Of a DNA stretch of 26,523 nt, positions 15,159 to 23,622 are shown piece by piece (position 1 is the first letter of the stretch; the number at the start of each line of letters is the position of its first letter). The translations under genes and the position numbers were made by a program. This stretch comes from Comamonadaceae bacterium UBA4962 (GTDB lineage: Bacteria; Pseudomonadota; Gammaproteobacteria; Burkholderiales; Burkholderiaceae_C): the NCBI GenBank assembly GCA_002397315.1, contig DHAE01000024.1:1-26523 (forward strand), written 5' to 3'. Below the pieces are notes generated by a model. It was not told where the DNA came from and did no database searches. It saw only the letters and a program-made list of their open reading frames with translations.

Positions 15159-16210
15159 ACGTGCGCGATCCGAACCATGGCGCCGCACCGCTCGCGATGC
15201 TGCGCACCGTGCTGGAAGGCAGCGGCACGCTCGCCCCGGCGGACCGCCTGCAGGCGCTGGTGGACGCGGGCTGCGCCGACCTGCCGGCGCCCGGTGCCGG
15301 CGACACCGCGGCCCGCTGGCGGGCGCTCGCCGAAGTGGCGGCGCACGACCTTTCGCTCGTGAAACGCTACGAAGGCCATACCGATGCGCTCGCGATCCTG
15401 CGCGAACTCGGGGCGCCCGAGGGGATTGCCGGCAGCACCGCCGCATCGACCTGGGGCACCTGGGCCGCGGAGGCGCCCGGCGCGCGCGTGGCGGTGCACC
15501 CGGGACCGGACGGCACGCCGCGCCTGCGCGGCACCAAGGCCTGGTGTTCGGGCGCACGGGACGTATCGCACGGCCTGCTGACCGCATGGGCGCCGGACGG
15601 CGCAGGGCCGCTGCTGATGGCGGTGGACATGCGCCAGCCGGGCGTGGGTTTCTCCGGCGAGCACTGGCATGCCGTCGGCATGGCCGCCAGCGCCAGCGTG
15701 GACGTGCTGTTCCAGGACGTGCCGGCCGTGCCCGTGGGCGCGGCGGGTGACTACCTGCGCCGGCCCGGCTTCTGGCACGGCGGGGCGGGCGTGGCGGCGT
15801 GCTGGCACGGTGGCGCGGAGGCCCTGGCGCACGTGCTGCACACGGCCATCTTCCAGGCGCCCGCTGCACAGCGCACGCCGTTCCGGCTCGCGGCGCTGGG
15901 CCGGGTGGACCGGGCGCTGGCCGGCTCCGCGGCGCTGCTGCGCGAGACGGCGCAATGGATCGACGCGCATCCGCAGCAGGATGCGCGGCTGCACGCGCTG
16001 CGCGTGCGCCAGGCCGCGGAAGCCTGCGCCCGCTGCGTGCTCGACGAGGTCGGCCGGGCGCTGGGCGCCACGCCGTTGTGCCGTGATCCCGCCTTCGCGC
16101 GCATGGCGGCGGATCTGCCGGTCTTCATCCGCCAGAGCCACGCGGACCGCGACGATGCCGCGATCGGCGAATGCCTGGCGGATCGGCAGGAGGCCCCATG
16201 GTCGATCTGA
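15155..16210 (+). CDS. Acyl-CoA dehydrogenase-like flavoprotein (atypical)
   Basis: This encodes a 351-residue protein with the acyl-CoA dehydrogenase fold pattern: a helical N-terminal domain with HDLSLVKRYEGHTDAL (64-79), a middle beta-domain with RLRGTKAWCSGA (123-134; usual G-x-K-x-W/F-I-S-G) and a C-terminal helical bundle ending in VFIRQSHADRDDAAIGE. It is shorter than the ~380-residue family norm and lacks the C-terminal Y-E-G-T segment that carries the catalytic Glu in classical enzymes. It may therefore act on an unusual substrate, as an oxidase, or as a binding protein. Overlaps of 4 and 13 bases with its neighbours show tight coupling. The family call is secure at fold level; the reaction is unknown. 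Confidence 0.78.
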   Translation: MNVRDPNHGAAPLAMLRTVLEGSGTLAPADRLQALVDAGCADLPAPGAGDTAARWRALAEVAAHDLSLVKRYEGHTDALAILRELGAPEGIAGSTAASTWGTWAAEAPGARVAVHPGPDGTPRLRGTKAWCSGARDVSHGLLTAWAPDGAGPLLMAVDMRQPGVGFSGEHWHAVGMAASASVDVLFQDVPAVPVGAAGDYLRRPGFWHGGAGVAACWHGGAEALAHVLHTAIFQAPAAQRTPFRLAALGRVDRALAGSAALLRETAQWIDAHPQQDARLHALRVRQAAEACARCVLDEVGRALGATPLCRDPAFARMAADLPVFIRQSHADRDDAAIGECLADRQEAPWSI

Positions 16211-16992
16211 TGGAAGCCGAACACCGCGTGGCCGATCGCCAGATCGACATCGGCCGCCCGCGCTGCGCGCCGCACGCCTGGCAACAGTGGCTGTCCGATC
16301 GAGGCCCCGCCTGCCTGCCCGCGGGCGCCATCGTCGGCGCGGACCAGCGCCTCGTGGTGCTGGCCCCGCATCCCGACGACGAGCTGCTGGCCTGCGGCAT
16401 GCTGCTGCACGCCCATGCGCGCCGCGGCGGCGAGGTGCTCATCGTCGGGGTGACCGATGGCGAGGCCAGCCACCAGGGCACGCCCGGCTGGTCGGCACCC
16501 GAGACCGCCGCCATGCGCCGCCGCGAGCGCATGGAGGGCCTGGACGCGCTCGGTGCAGGCACGGCCGACCTGCTGCTGCTCGGCCTGCCGGATGGCGGCG
16601 TGGGGGACTGCGGCGCTGCGCTGGAGCGGTCGCTGCGCACGCTGCTGCGGCCGGACGATGCGGTGGTGAGCACCTGGCGGCTCGACGGCCACCCGGACCA
16701 CGAGGCCTGCGGACGTGCCGCGGCCGGGGCGGTGCGCGCGGCCGGCGCGCTGCTGTGGGAAGCGCCGGTGTGGATGTGGCACTGGGCGGACCCGGTGGAG
16801 TCGCCGGTGCCCTGGCACCGGCTGTGCGCGTTCCAGTCCACCGCCGGGGCGCTGGCGGCCAAGCAGGCGGCCCTTGCGCGCCATCGCTCGCAGCTCTCCG
16901 ACCGGGGTCCCGGCCTCGCGCCGGTGCTCGACGGCGCCATCCTGGAGCGGGCCTGCTGGCCGCTCGAATACTTCTTCCTTCCGAGCACATGA
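16198..16992 (+). CDS. PIG-L family (LmbE-like) N-deacetylase
   Basis: This encodes a 264-residue zinc-dependent deacetylase. LVVLAPHPDDELLACG (52-67) carries the His-Pro-Asp-Asp-Glu zinc and catalytic motif, and DGHPDHEACG (163-172) carries the third ligand motif HPDH. Relatives remove N-acetyl groups from GlcNAc-containing molecules (GlcNAc-PI, mycothiol and bacillithiol precursors, teicoplanin-type glycans). AGGAGG four bases before the ATG at 16198 supports this start; ATG at 16210 is the alternative. It overlaps the dehydrogenase-like gene by 13 bases and the methyltransferase gene by 4. The substrate is likely the product of the clustered glycosyltransferase. Confidence 0.9.
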   Translation: MVDLMEAEHRVADRQIDIGRPRCAPHAWQQWLSDRGPACLPAGAIVGADQRLVVLAPHPDDELLACGMLLHAHARRGGEVLIVGVTDGEASHQGTPGWSAPETAAMRRRERMEGLDALGAGTADLLLLGLPDGGVGDCGAALERSLRTLLRPDDAVVSTWRLDGHPDHEACGRAAAGAVRAAGALLWEAPVWMWHWADPVESPVPWHRLCAFQSTAGALAAKQAALARHRSQLSDRGPGLAPVLDGAILERACWPLEYFFLPST

Positions 16993-17690
16993 TCCTGTTG
17001 GCCGATCCCCCCGTTCCCGCCTCGTCTCCCACGGCCGCGCTCGCCGAGGCGCAGGCGTATGCCGAGGCCCAGGCCCAGGCCCAGGCCCAGGCCGTGCCGC
17101 CGCGGCATTTCGAGGCCCTGTACGCCGGCAGCGACGATCCCTGGCACTTCGACGGCAGCTGGTACGAGGCGCGCAAGCGCCGCCTGCTGCTGGCGGCGTT
17201 GCCGCACGAGCGCTATGCCCGGGCGTTCGAGCCCGGCTGCGCCACAGGGCTGCTCACGGCCGAACTCGCGCCCCGCTGCGGCGAGCTGCTGGCCACCGAT
17301 GGCGCCGAGCGTGCGCTGGAGGTCGCCGGGCGCCGCCTGCAGGGCCATGCCCACGTGGCGCTGCGGCGCATGTGGGTGCCGGACGAATGGCCCGAAGGCG
17401 CGTTCGACCTCATCGTGCTCAGCGAATTCGTGTACTACCTCGCGCCCGCCGACATCGACCGCCTGGCGCGGCGCGTGCGCGCATCGCTCGCCCCGGGCGG
17501 CGTGGTGGCGGCCTGCCACTGGCGCCGGCCCATCGCGGGCTGCGCGCTGGCCGGCGACGCGGCCCATCTGCGGCTCGAGATGGAGATGAGCCTGCGCCGC
17601 GTGGTGGACGCGACGGATGCGGATTTCCGCCTGGGCGTGTGGGCCGCCAGCGCGGATTCCGTCGCCTGCCGCGAAGGCCGGGCCGACTGA
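16989..17690 (+). CDS. NodS-like SAM-dependent methyltransferase
   Basis: This encodes a 233-residue class I methyltransferase. The NodS-family entry motif is HFEALYAGSDDPWHFDGSWYE at about 40-60. Motif I is FEPGCATGLLT (80-90), with the acidic strand end LLATDGAERAL (100-110). DLIVLSEFVYYL is the motif IV region. NodS N-methylates the de-acetylated glucosamine of rhizobial Nod factors, so pairing with a deacetylase and a glycosyltransferase is meaningful. Before the domain is a repeated Ala-Glu-Ala-Gln tract (about 19-35), encoded by a GGCCCA-type tandem repeat at 17066-17096, likely variable in length. It is the last gene of the operon, ending next to the convergent thioesterase stop. Confidence 0.86.
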   Translation: MILLADPPVPASSPTAALAEAQAYAEAQAQAQAQAVPPRHFEALYAGSDDPWHFDGSWYEARKRRLLLAALPHERYARAFEPGCATGLLTAELAPRCGELLATDGAERALEVAGRRLQGHAHVALRRMWVPDEWPEGAFDLIVLSEFVYYLAPADIDRLARRVRASLAPGGVVAACHWRRPIAGCALAGDAAHLRLEMEMSLRRVVDATDADFRLGVWAASADSVACREGRAD

Positions 17691-18113
17691 TCAGCGCGGC
17701 GCCAGGATCGCCATCGTGAGGCGCGAGACGCAGGTGAGGTCGCCGGCCTCGTTGGCCATGTCGATCTGCCACACGTGGGTGGTGCGGCCGATGTGCACGG
17801 GCCGGGCGGTGCCGGTCACCCAGCCCTCGGTGGCGGAGCGCAGGTGGTTGGCGTTGATGTCCAGGCCCACCGCGCGGCAGCCCTCGGGCGAGGCGTAGAA
17901 CGCACCCACCGATCCCAGCGTCTCGGCCAGCACCACGCTCACGCCGCCGTGCAGCAGCCCGAACGGCTGCTTGGTGCGCTCGTCCACCGGCACGCGGGCG
18001 CGCAGGAAATCCTCGCCGATCTCGGTGAACTCGATGCCCAGGTGGGTCACCGCGTTCGGCGTGGCCGGATGGTTCAGGCTGTGCAGGTCGATGGGCTGCT
18101 TCCAGATCGGCAT
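17691..18113 (-). CDS. Hotdog-fold thioesterase (PaaI/MenI-like)
   Basis: This encodes a 140-residue acyl-CoA thioesterase. The hotdog helix segment reads FGLLHGGVSVVLAETLGSVG, with the HGG and catalytic Glu seen in YdiI/MenI/EntH-type enzymes. LDINANHLRSATEG, the next strands with the N-H motif, follows, then VTGTARPVHIGRTTHVWQI. Length is normal. AGGAGA eight bases before the ATG supports the start. It may act on aryl- or acyl-CoA; the substrate is not readable. It lies 82 bases downstream of the CoA-transferase gene on the same strand, so the two may be cotranscribed, and abuts the methyltransferase stop with no gap. Confidence 0.88.
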   Translation of the reverse strand: MPIWKQPIDLHSLNHPATPNAVTHLGIEFTEIGEDFLRARVPVDERTKQPFGLLHGGVSVVLAETLGSVGAFYASPEGCRAVGLDINANHLRSATEGWVTGTARPVHIGRTTHVWQIDMANEAGDLTCVSRLTMAILAPR

Positions 18114-18195
18114 GGGGGTGTCTCCTTCGGGTGCGATCCGGCGATTATGGAAGGCGCGGGCGTTCCCTGCAGGCCCGCGCGGGACAGGGCCTCGG

Positions 18196-19719
18196 TCAAA
18201 TACGCATGGTGCCGGTGCGCACGTACCGCTCGTGCCACGACAGCGCCTCGCCCAGCAGGTGCGGCGTATGCAGGCCGCAGCCGCTCGCGCGGGCCCGTGC
18301 CACGTAGTCGCGCAGGGCGGGGCGGAAGTCGGGGTGCGCGCAGCGTTCGATCACCACCTTCGAGCGCTGCGAGGGCGACAGGCCGCGCAGGTCGGCCAGG
18401 CCCTGTTCGGTGACGAGGATCTGCACGTCGTGCTCGGTGTGGTCCACGTGCGAGGCCATGGGCACGATGCACGAGATGCTGCCGCCCTTGGCGAGCGAGG
18501 GCGTCATGAAGATCGAGAGGTACGCATTGCGCGCGTAGTCGCCCGAGCCGCCGATGCCGTTCATGATCGACGAGCCCATCACGTGCGTGGAGTTCACGTT
18601 GCCGTAGATGTCGGCCTCGATCATGCCGTTCATCGAAATCAGCCCCAGCCGGCGGATCAGCTCGGGGTGGTTGCTGATCTCCTGCGGGCGCAGCACGATG
18701 CGGTCGCGGTAGAAGCCGATGTGGCGCGTGAACTCCTCGGTGGCCGCGGGGCTCAGCGACAGGGCGGTGGCCGAGGCGCTCTCCAGCGTGCCCGAGCGCA
18801 GCATGTCCAGCATGCCGTCCTGCAGCACTTCGGTGTAGGCCGTGAGGTGCTGGAACGGGCCGGCGTCCAGCCCCGCCAGCACGGCGTTGGCGATGTTGCC
18901 CACGCCCGACTGCAGCGGCAGCAGCGTGGGAGGCAGGCGGCCGTGCCGTACCTCGTGCTGCAGGAATTCGATGATGTGGCCCGCGATGCGCTGTGAGATG
19001 TCGTCGGGCGGGCTGAAGACGGAGTTGCGGTCGGGCGAATGGGTGGACACCACGGCCACCACCTTGGCCGGATCGCAGCGCAGGTAGGGCTCGCCGATGC
19101 GGTCGCCGGGGTGCACCAGCGGGATCGGCACGCGGTTGGGCGGCAGGTCGGTGCCGTAGTAGATGTCGTGCATGCCGTCCAGGCCCTCGGGCTGCCAGGC
19201 GTTCACTTCCAGGATGATCCTGTCGGCCTGGTCGAGCCAGGTCTTGTTGTTGCCCACGGACGAGGACGGAATCAGCCGCCCGTCGGGCAGCACGCCGGCC
19301 ACTTCGATCACGGCCACGTCGAGCCGGCCCCAGAAGCCGAACCACACGTAGGGCGCCACGTGCGAGAGGTGGGCATCCACGTACTGCATCTTGCCGGCGT
19401 TGATCTGCGCGCGGCAGGTCGGGTCGGACTGGTAGGGCATGCGCATGTTCACGCCGCCCACCTTGGCGAGCGCGCCGTCGAGCTCCGGCGCGGTGGAGGC
19501 GCCCGTCCACAGGCCGATGCTGAAGGGCTCGCCCGCGGCGTGCAGCGTCTCGATGCGGGCGGCGAGCGCGGGCGGAATCGCCTTGGGGTAGCCGGCGCCG
19601 GTGAATCCGCTCATGCCGACGCGCGCGCCGTTCGGGATCAGGGCGGCGGCCTGCTCGGCCGTCATGAGCTTGTCCCGCAGGACGGGACATTGGATGCGGG
19701 AGGTGTCGGAAGAAGACAT
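18196..19719 (-). CDS. Acetyl-CoA hydrolase / succinyl-CoA:carboxylate CoA-transferase
   Basis: This encodes a 507-residue class I CoA-transferase of the Ach1/AarC/Cat1 family, which moves CoA between succinyl-CoA and acetate or propionate. Visible features are GMSGFTGAGYPKAIP (35-49), SVGNNKTWLDQADRIILEVN (154-173), SGVGNIANAVLAGL (271-284), AYTEVLQDGML (294-304) with the catalytic Glu at 297 that forms the glutamyl-CoA thioester, and GIGGSGDYARNAYLSIF. Length and residue spacing are those of the family. The upstream region lacks a strong Shine-Dalgarno sequence. Its role is probably acetate/propionate activation or disposal. The adjacent thioesterase is compatible with CoA balancing. Confidence 0.92.
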   Translation of the reverse strand: MSSSDTSRIQCPVLRDKLMTAEQAAALIPNGARVGMSGFTGAGYPKAIPPALAARIETLHAAGEPFSIGLWTGASTAPELDGALAKVGGVNMRMPYQSDPTCRAQINAGKMQYVDAHLSHVAPYVWFGFWGRLDVAVIEVAGVLPDGRLIPSSSVGNNKTWLDQADRIILEVNAWQPEGLDGMHDIYYGTDLPPNRVPIPLVHPGDRIGEPYLRCDPAKVVAVVSTHSPDRNSVFSPPDDISQRIAGHIIEFLQHEVRHGRLPPTLLPLQSGVGNIANAVLAGLDAGPFQHLTAYTEVLQDGMLDMLRSGTLESASATALSLSPAATEEFTRHIGFYRDRIVLRPQEISNHPELIRRLGLISMNGMIEADIYGNVNSTHVMGSSIMNGIGGSGDYARNAYLSIFMTPSLAKGGSISCIVPMASHVDHTEHDVQILVTEQGLADLRGLSPSQRSKVVIERCAHPDFRPALRDYVARARASGCGLHTPHLLGEALSWHERYVRTGTMRI

Positions 19720-19920
19720 GGAAAGGATGCGGGCACGGGGCCGCGTGGAAAAGCCGGAAGGAGGAGGTCGCGGGGGGCCGGGGGAGGCGAATCCAAAAAT
19801 CTTAGCGCCCCGTCAAGGCCGGGCCGCTGCCCGGGCGGTGCCTACGCTGCCCGGGGCACCGCAGCGTGACGCGGCCGACACTGCGCGGGCCCGCCGGCCG
19901 TGCCGTACCATGCACCCCCG

Positions 19921-20646
19921 ATGCCCGAGCCCAGCCTCTGCCCCTCCTGCCGCCAGCCCGCCGAGAACCACCGCTTCGCCGCGCGCGACGGCGCGGACCT
20001 GCACATCGACCTGTGCTTCGCCTGCCAGGGATTGTGGTTCGATCCGCAGGAGAACACGCGGCTCGCTCCGGGCGCGGTGCTGGCGCTGTTCGAGCTGCTG
20101 CACCGGCACCGCGGCGACGCGCACCGCCCGCTCGCCGAGCGCATGCAGTGCCCGCGCTGCACGAAGGCGCTGGAGCCGGGTTTCGATCTGGGCCAGGGCG
20201 GACGCTACCGCACCTACCGCTGTGCGGCGCGCCACGGCCGTTTCAGCACCTTCGGCGCCTTCATGGTGGAGAAGGGCTTCGTGCGCCACCTCTCGCCGCT
20301 GGAGATCGGTGCGCTGGCCGAGCGCGTGGGCACCATCGCGTGCACGGCCTGCGGCGGCGCGGTGGACATCCGCAACGACCACGCCTGCCCCTATTGCCGC
20401 TCGGCCCTGTCGCTGCTCGACCCCCAGGCCGTGGACAAGGCGCTCGACCGCCACGCCCGCGCCGCGCGGTCGGCGGCCGAGCCCGCCCGGCCCGAGGCGC
20501 TGGCCGACGCGCTCATCGCGATGGAACGCGAGCGCGAGCGCGAGCGCCGGGAGCGCCAGCGCGAGTCCTTCACGTCCTCCAGCTCCGAGGGGTTCGACCT
20601 GCTGTCGGCCGGTGTGGAGCTGGTCTGGTCGCTGCTGAAGCGCTGA
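19921..20646 (+). CDS. Zinc-ribbon protein with charged C-terminal segment
   Basis: This encodes a 241-residue protein with three Cys-pair clusters. CPSC (7-10) pairs with CFACQGLWFD (32-41), which resembles the TFIIB-type zinc ribbon of bacterial zf-TFIIB proteins. CPRC follows in the middle, then CTACGG with CPYC further on. The C-terminal third is highly charged, with a run of alternating Glu and Arg (about 201-216, ERERERERRERQRE) likely forming a coiled helix, then a short hydrophobic end (DLLSAGVELVWSLL). The start at 19921 is chosen for the family N-terminus, as no good ribosome-binding site is visible. Function is unknown. It is convergent with the uracil permease and divergent from the CoA-transferase across 201 GC-rich bases that show no other gene. 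Confidence 0.77.
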   Translation: MPEPSLCPSCRQPAENHRFAARDGADLHIDLCFACQGLWFDPQENTRLAPGAVLALFELLHRHRGDAHRPLAERMQCPRCTKALEPGFDLGQGGRYRTYRCAARHGRFSTFGAFMVEKGFVRHLSPLEIGALAERVGTIACTACGGAVDIRNDHACPYCRSALSLLDPQAVDKALDRHARAARSAAEPARPEALADALIAMERERERERRERQRESFTSSSSEGFDLLSAGVELVWSLLKR

Positions 20647-20658
20647 CCGGGGCAGGGG

Positions 20659-21960
20659 TCAGCGGCTGCGCCGCAGGTTCAGCAGCGCGTAGAGGAGGAT
20701 CGCCCCGAAGGTCGCGGTACCGATGCCGCCCAGCGCGAAATCGCCGAACTTCAGCGTGAAGTCGCCCGTGCCGATGATCAGCGTGATCGCCGCCACGATG
20801 AGGTTCTTGTTGTCGGAGAAGTCCACGCGGTTGTCCACCCAGATCTTGGCGCCGGCCACGGCGATGAGGCCGAACACCACGATCGAGACGCCGCCCATCA
20901 CCGGCAGCGGAATCGCCTGGATCAGCGCCCCGAACTTCGGCGAGAAGCCCAGCACCAGCGCGATCAGGCCGGCCACGAGGAACACGGCGGTGGAGTAGAT
21001 CTTGGTGGCGGCCATCACGCCGATGTTCTCGGCGTAGGTGGTCACGCCCGTGCCGCCCACCGCGCCGCTCGCCATGGTGGCGATACCGTCGCCGATGAAG
21101 GCGCGGCCCATGTAGCGGTCGAGGTTGCGGCCGGTCATGGCGGTGACGGCCTTCACGTGGCCGAGGTTCTCGGCCACCAGGATGACGGCCACGGGCGCGA
21201 TCAGCAGCATGGCCGGCGCGCTGAACACAGGTGCGGCGAAGCGCGGCAGGCCCAGCCAGGGCGCGGCCAGCACGCCGGAGAGGTCCATCGGCTTGCCCAG
21301 CCCCAGGCCGTTGGTGAGCAGCGCGTACAGCACGCTGGCGGCGATCAGGCCCACGAGGATCAGCAGCCGCTGCAGCATGCCGCGCGTGAGCACGGCGACC
21401 AGGCCCACGCACACGAAGGTGGCGGCCTGCATCCAGCTCTCGAAATTGCTGGCGGCCATGTTCTTGATGGGCACCTGCGCGAGGTTGAGGCCGATCACCG
21501 CCACCACCGCGCCCGTCACCACGGGCGGCATGCAGCGCTCGATCCAGCCGGTGCCCACGGCCTGCACGACGGCGCCGATCACGGTGTAGAGCAGGCCGCA
21601 GGCGATGATGCCGCCCAGCGCCACGGCCATGTTGGCGTTCGGGCCCGGGCCGACGTAGCCGCTGGCGGCGATCACCACGCCGATGAAGGCGAAGCTCGAA
21701 CCCAGGTAGCTCGGCACGCGGCCGCCCGTGACCAGGAAGAAGATCAGCGTGCCCAGGCCGCTCATCAGGATCGCGACGTTCGGATCGAATCCCATGAGGA
21801 TGGGGGCAAGCACGGTGGCGCCGAACATGGCGATCACGTGCTGCACGCCCATGGCGGCGGTCTGTCCCCAGGGCAGGCGCTCGTCGGGGGCGACCACGGC
21901 GCCCTCGGCGGGCGACGCCAGCCGCCAGCGGGTGAAGTACGAAGAAGAGGGGGTAGGCAC
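20659..21960 (-). CDS. uraA: Uracil permease, NCS2 family (UraA-like)
   Basis: This encodes a 433-residue nucleobase:proton symporter with about 14 membrane segments. NCS2 hallmarks are GSSFAFIGVV near 88-97 (substrate half-helix) and VAENLGHVKAV (262-272), whose Glu264 corresponds to the base-binding Glu of UraA. Next is GGTGVTTYAENIGVMAATK (302-320) with the second Glu at 311. The TTYxENIGV form is typical of uracil rather than xanthine carriers. The frame stays open far upstream, but GTG at 21960 with AAGGAG nine bases before it gives the standard N-terminus. It is divergent from the AsmA-like gene. It could work with the phosphoribosyltransferase-like gene in pyrimidine salvage, though that lies 15 kb away. 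Confidence 0.91.
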   Translation of the reverse strand: MPTPSSSYFTRWRLASPAEGAVVAPDERLPWGQTAAMGVQHVIAMFGATVLAPILMGFDPNVAILMSGLGTLIFFLVTGGRVPSYLGSSFAFIGVVIAASGYVGPGPNANMAVALGGIIACGLLYTVIGAVVQAVGTGWIERCMPPVVTGAVVAVIGLNLAQVPIKNMAASNFESWMQAATFVCVGLVAVLTRGMLQRLLILVGLIAASVLYALLTNGLGLGKPMDLSGVLAAPWLGLPRFAAPVFSAPAMLLIAPVAVILVAENLGHVKAVTAMTGRNLDRYMGRAFIGDGIATMASGAVGGTGVTTYAENIGVMAATKIYSTAVFLVAGLIALVLGFSPKFGALIQAIPLPVMGGVSIVVFGLIAVAGAKIWVDNRVDFSDNKNLIVAAITLIIGTGDFTLKFGDFALGGIGTATFGAILLYALLNLRRSR

Positions 21961-22110
21961 GGCGATGGACTCCTTGGGCGTTGCGTGGGGGCGTGGGCGT
22001 TCCGTTCGGGCACGGCAGGGCCGCGCCCGCGCGGTGGATGGAAACAATGGTGTGGGTGGGAAGCGTCGCGAGTGTAGGCGCTGGCGCCCCCCGCCCACGC
22101 GAGAGTAGGA
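21961..22110. promoter_or_regulatory. Divergent promoter region, uracil permease / AsmA-like gene
   Basis: This 150-base gap between divergent genes carries the AAGGAG of the permease at about 21969-21974. I see no pyrimidine attenuator hairpin or clear promoter boxes. Confidence 0.3.
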
Positions 22111-23622
22111 ATGGGACGACCCGTGCCGCGGAATGCCTGCGGTAAGGTGGGCCGTCCTTCCTCCGCCACCTTCCGTCCCACCGGGCCACGCAGCGTGCCA
22201 CCGCCTTCCTCTTCCCCTCCGTCCGCCGTGCCGGCCGGTGCGCCCCGGGCCACCGCCGGCCCGCGGCCGGACCGCCCGCGCCCTGCGTCCCGCCCTGGCT
22301 GGGGCCGGGCCCTGCGGTGGACGCTGGGCGGCGTGGCGGCCGTGGGCGCCCTCGTGGTGGCCGCAGGTGCCGCGCTCTGGTGGTGGCTGCCCTCCGACGA
22401 GGAACTCGCGCGGCGCGCGGGCGACGGCGCCGGCGACCTGCTGGGCGTGCCTGTCGTGGTGGACCGCCTCGAATGGCACCTGCTGCCCGCGCCCCAGGTG
22501 GTGCTGCACGGCGTGCACACCGAGCAGGAAGCCCCCGTCTCGGCGGACCGCATCGTGGCCGATGCGCGCTGGTCCGACCTGCTGCGCCTGCGGCTGGCCC
22601 TCTCGCGGCTGCGGCTGGAGGGCGCGGCCGTTCCGCAGCTGTCGCTCTCGCAGTTCAAGGTGCGCAATGCCCAGGACGACGGCCCGGCCGGCTTCGGCCC
22701 CTTCACGCTCGCCGAGGTGCCGGTGGAGCGCGCAGAGTGGCAGGGCGTGCGCTGGATCGGGCGGCAGGGGCGCGATCTGGCCTACGGCGGCTCCGCGGAT
22801 TTCGGGCCCGCATGGCGGCCCGTGCGCGGCCTGCTGGAGCGCGAGGGCGCCTCGACGCCCACGCGCCTGGCCATCGAACGCGAAGGCAGCGAGGACCGCT
22901 GGCGCGCCGACGTCACGGCCGGCGGGCGTACCGAGCGCGGCGAACTGCGGCTGCAGGAGTTCGGCGAGCGCTACCGGGTGACCGGCTCGCTCGATTTTTC
23001 CGGCGTGGACGTGGTGGGGCTGCTGGGGGCTTTCGAACGCCGCTCCATCGTGTCGGGCCGCGCGAGCGGCCACACCGACCTGATCGCCGAGGGCGACGAC
23101 CCCGCCGCGGCGCTGCGGGCGCTCCACACGCGCACGTCCTTCACGGTGGCCCGGGCGAAGCTGCTGACCTTCGACCTGGAGGCTGCCATCCGCAGCGCGG
23201 GCAGCGACAAGGGCGGCACGACCCAGCTCGACAGCCTGACGGGCGTCGTGCGCACCGAGGCCGACCCCGGCGGCACCATCGTGCGCTACGGCGACCTGAA
23301 GGCGACCTCCGGCGTCCTCACCGCCACCGGCGACGCCGTGGTGCAGAACCAGCGCGTGAGCGGCCACGTGGCGGTCGACCTGGTGGACGGCATCGTGGGC
23401 GTGCCGCTCGAATTCGGCGGCACGGTGAAGGACCCCACGCTCAGCCTGCCGCCGGCCGCGCTGGCAGGTGCCGCCGTGGGCACCGTGGTCGCCCCGGGCG
23501 TGGGCACCATGCTGGGCGCGCGCATCGGCGAGACCGTGCGGCGCATCTTCGGCGGCGGGGAAGAAAAGCAGGAGCCGCCCGCGCCGCGCCGGCTGCCGCC
23601 GGTGCACCGCGATCCCGACTGA
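22111..23622 (+). CDS. AsmA-like inner-membrane protein
   Basis: This encodes about 503 residues. A Pro/Ser/Arg-rich cytoplasmic N-terminus (1-65) is followed by one membrane helix (about 69-92, LGGVAAVGALVVAAGAALWWW). A long periplasmic region has AsmA-family character: GDLLGVPVVVDRLEWHLLPAPQVVLHGVHTEQ near 108-139, then strand-rich repeats (VDLVDGIVGVPLEFGGTVKDPTLSLPP). The end is a glycine-rich hydrophobic segment and Pro-rich tail. AsmA-like proteins belong to the repeating beta-groove lipid-transport superfamily at the envelope, usually linked to outer-membrane homeostasis. The start is uncertain: ATG at 22111 has only a weak AGGA close by, and GTGs at 22198 or 22229 would trim the low-complexity lead. 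It is shorter than the ~600-residue AsmA. Confidence 0.74.
   Translation: MGRPVPRNACGKVGRPSSATFRPTGPRSVPPPSSSPPSAVPAGAPRATAGPRPDRPRPASRPGWGRALRWTLGGVAAVGALVVAAGAALWWWLPSDEELARRAGDGAGDLLGVPVVVDRLEWHLLPAPQVVLHGVHTEQEAPVSADRIVADARWSDLLRLRLALSRLRLEGAAVPQLSLSQFKVRNAQDDGPAGFGPFTLAEVPVERAEWQGVRWIGRQGRDLAYGGSADFGPAWRPVRGLLEREGASTPTRLAIEREGSEDRWRADVTAGGRTERGELRLQEFGERYRVTGSLDFSGVDVVGLLGAFERRSIVSGRASGHTDLIAEGDDPAAALRALHTRTSFTVARAKLLTFDLEAAIRSAGSDKGGTTQLDSLTGVVRTEADPGGTIVRYGDLKATSGVLTATGDAVVQNQRVSGHVAVDLVDGIVGVPLEFGGTVKDPTLSLPPAALAGAAVGTVVAPGVGTMLGARIGETVRRIFGGGEEKQEPPAPRRLPPVHRDPD

Noticed and set aside
17059..17100. Short tandem repeat as a possible CRISPR-like array
   Set aside because: Units are six bases, without spacers, and lie in frame in a methyltransferase gene. 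No CRISPR array, cas gene, tRNA or rRNA was recognised anywhere in the window.
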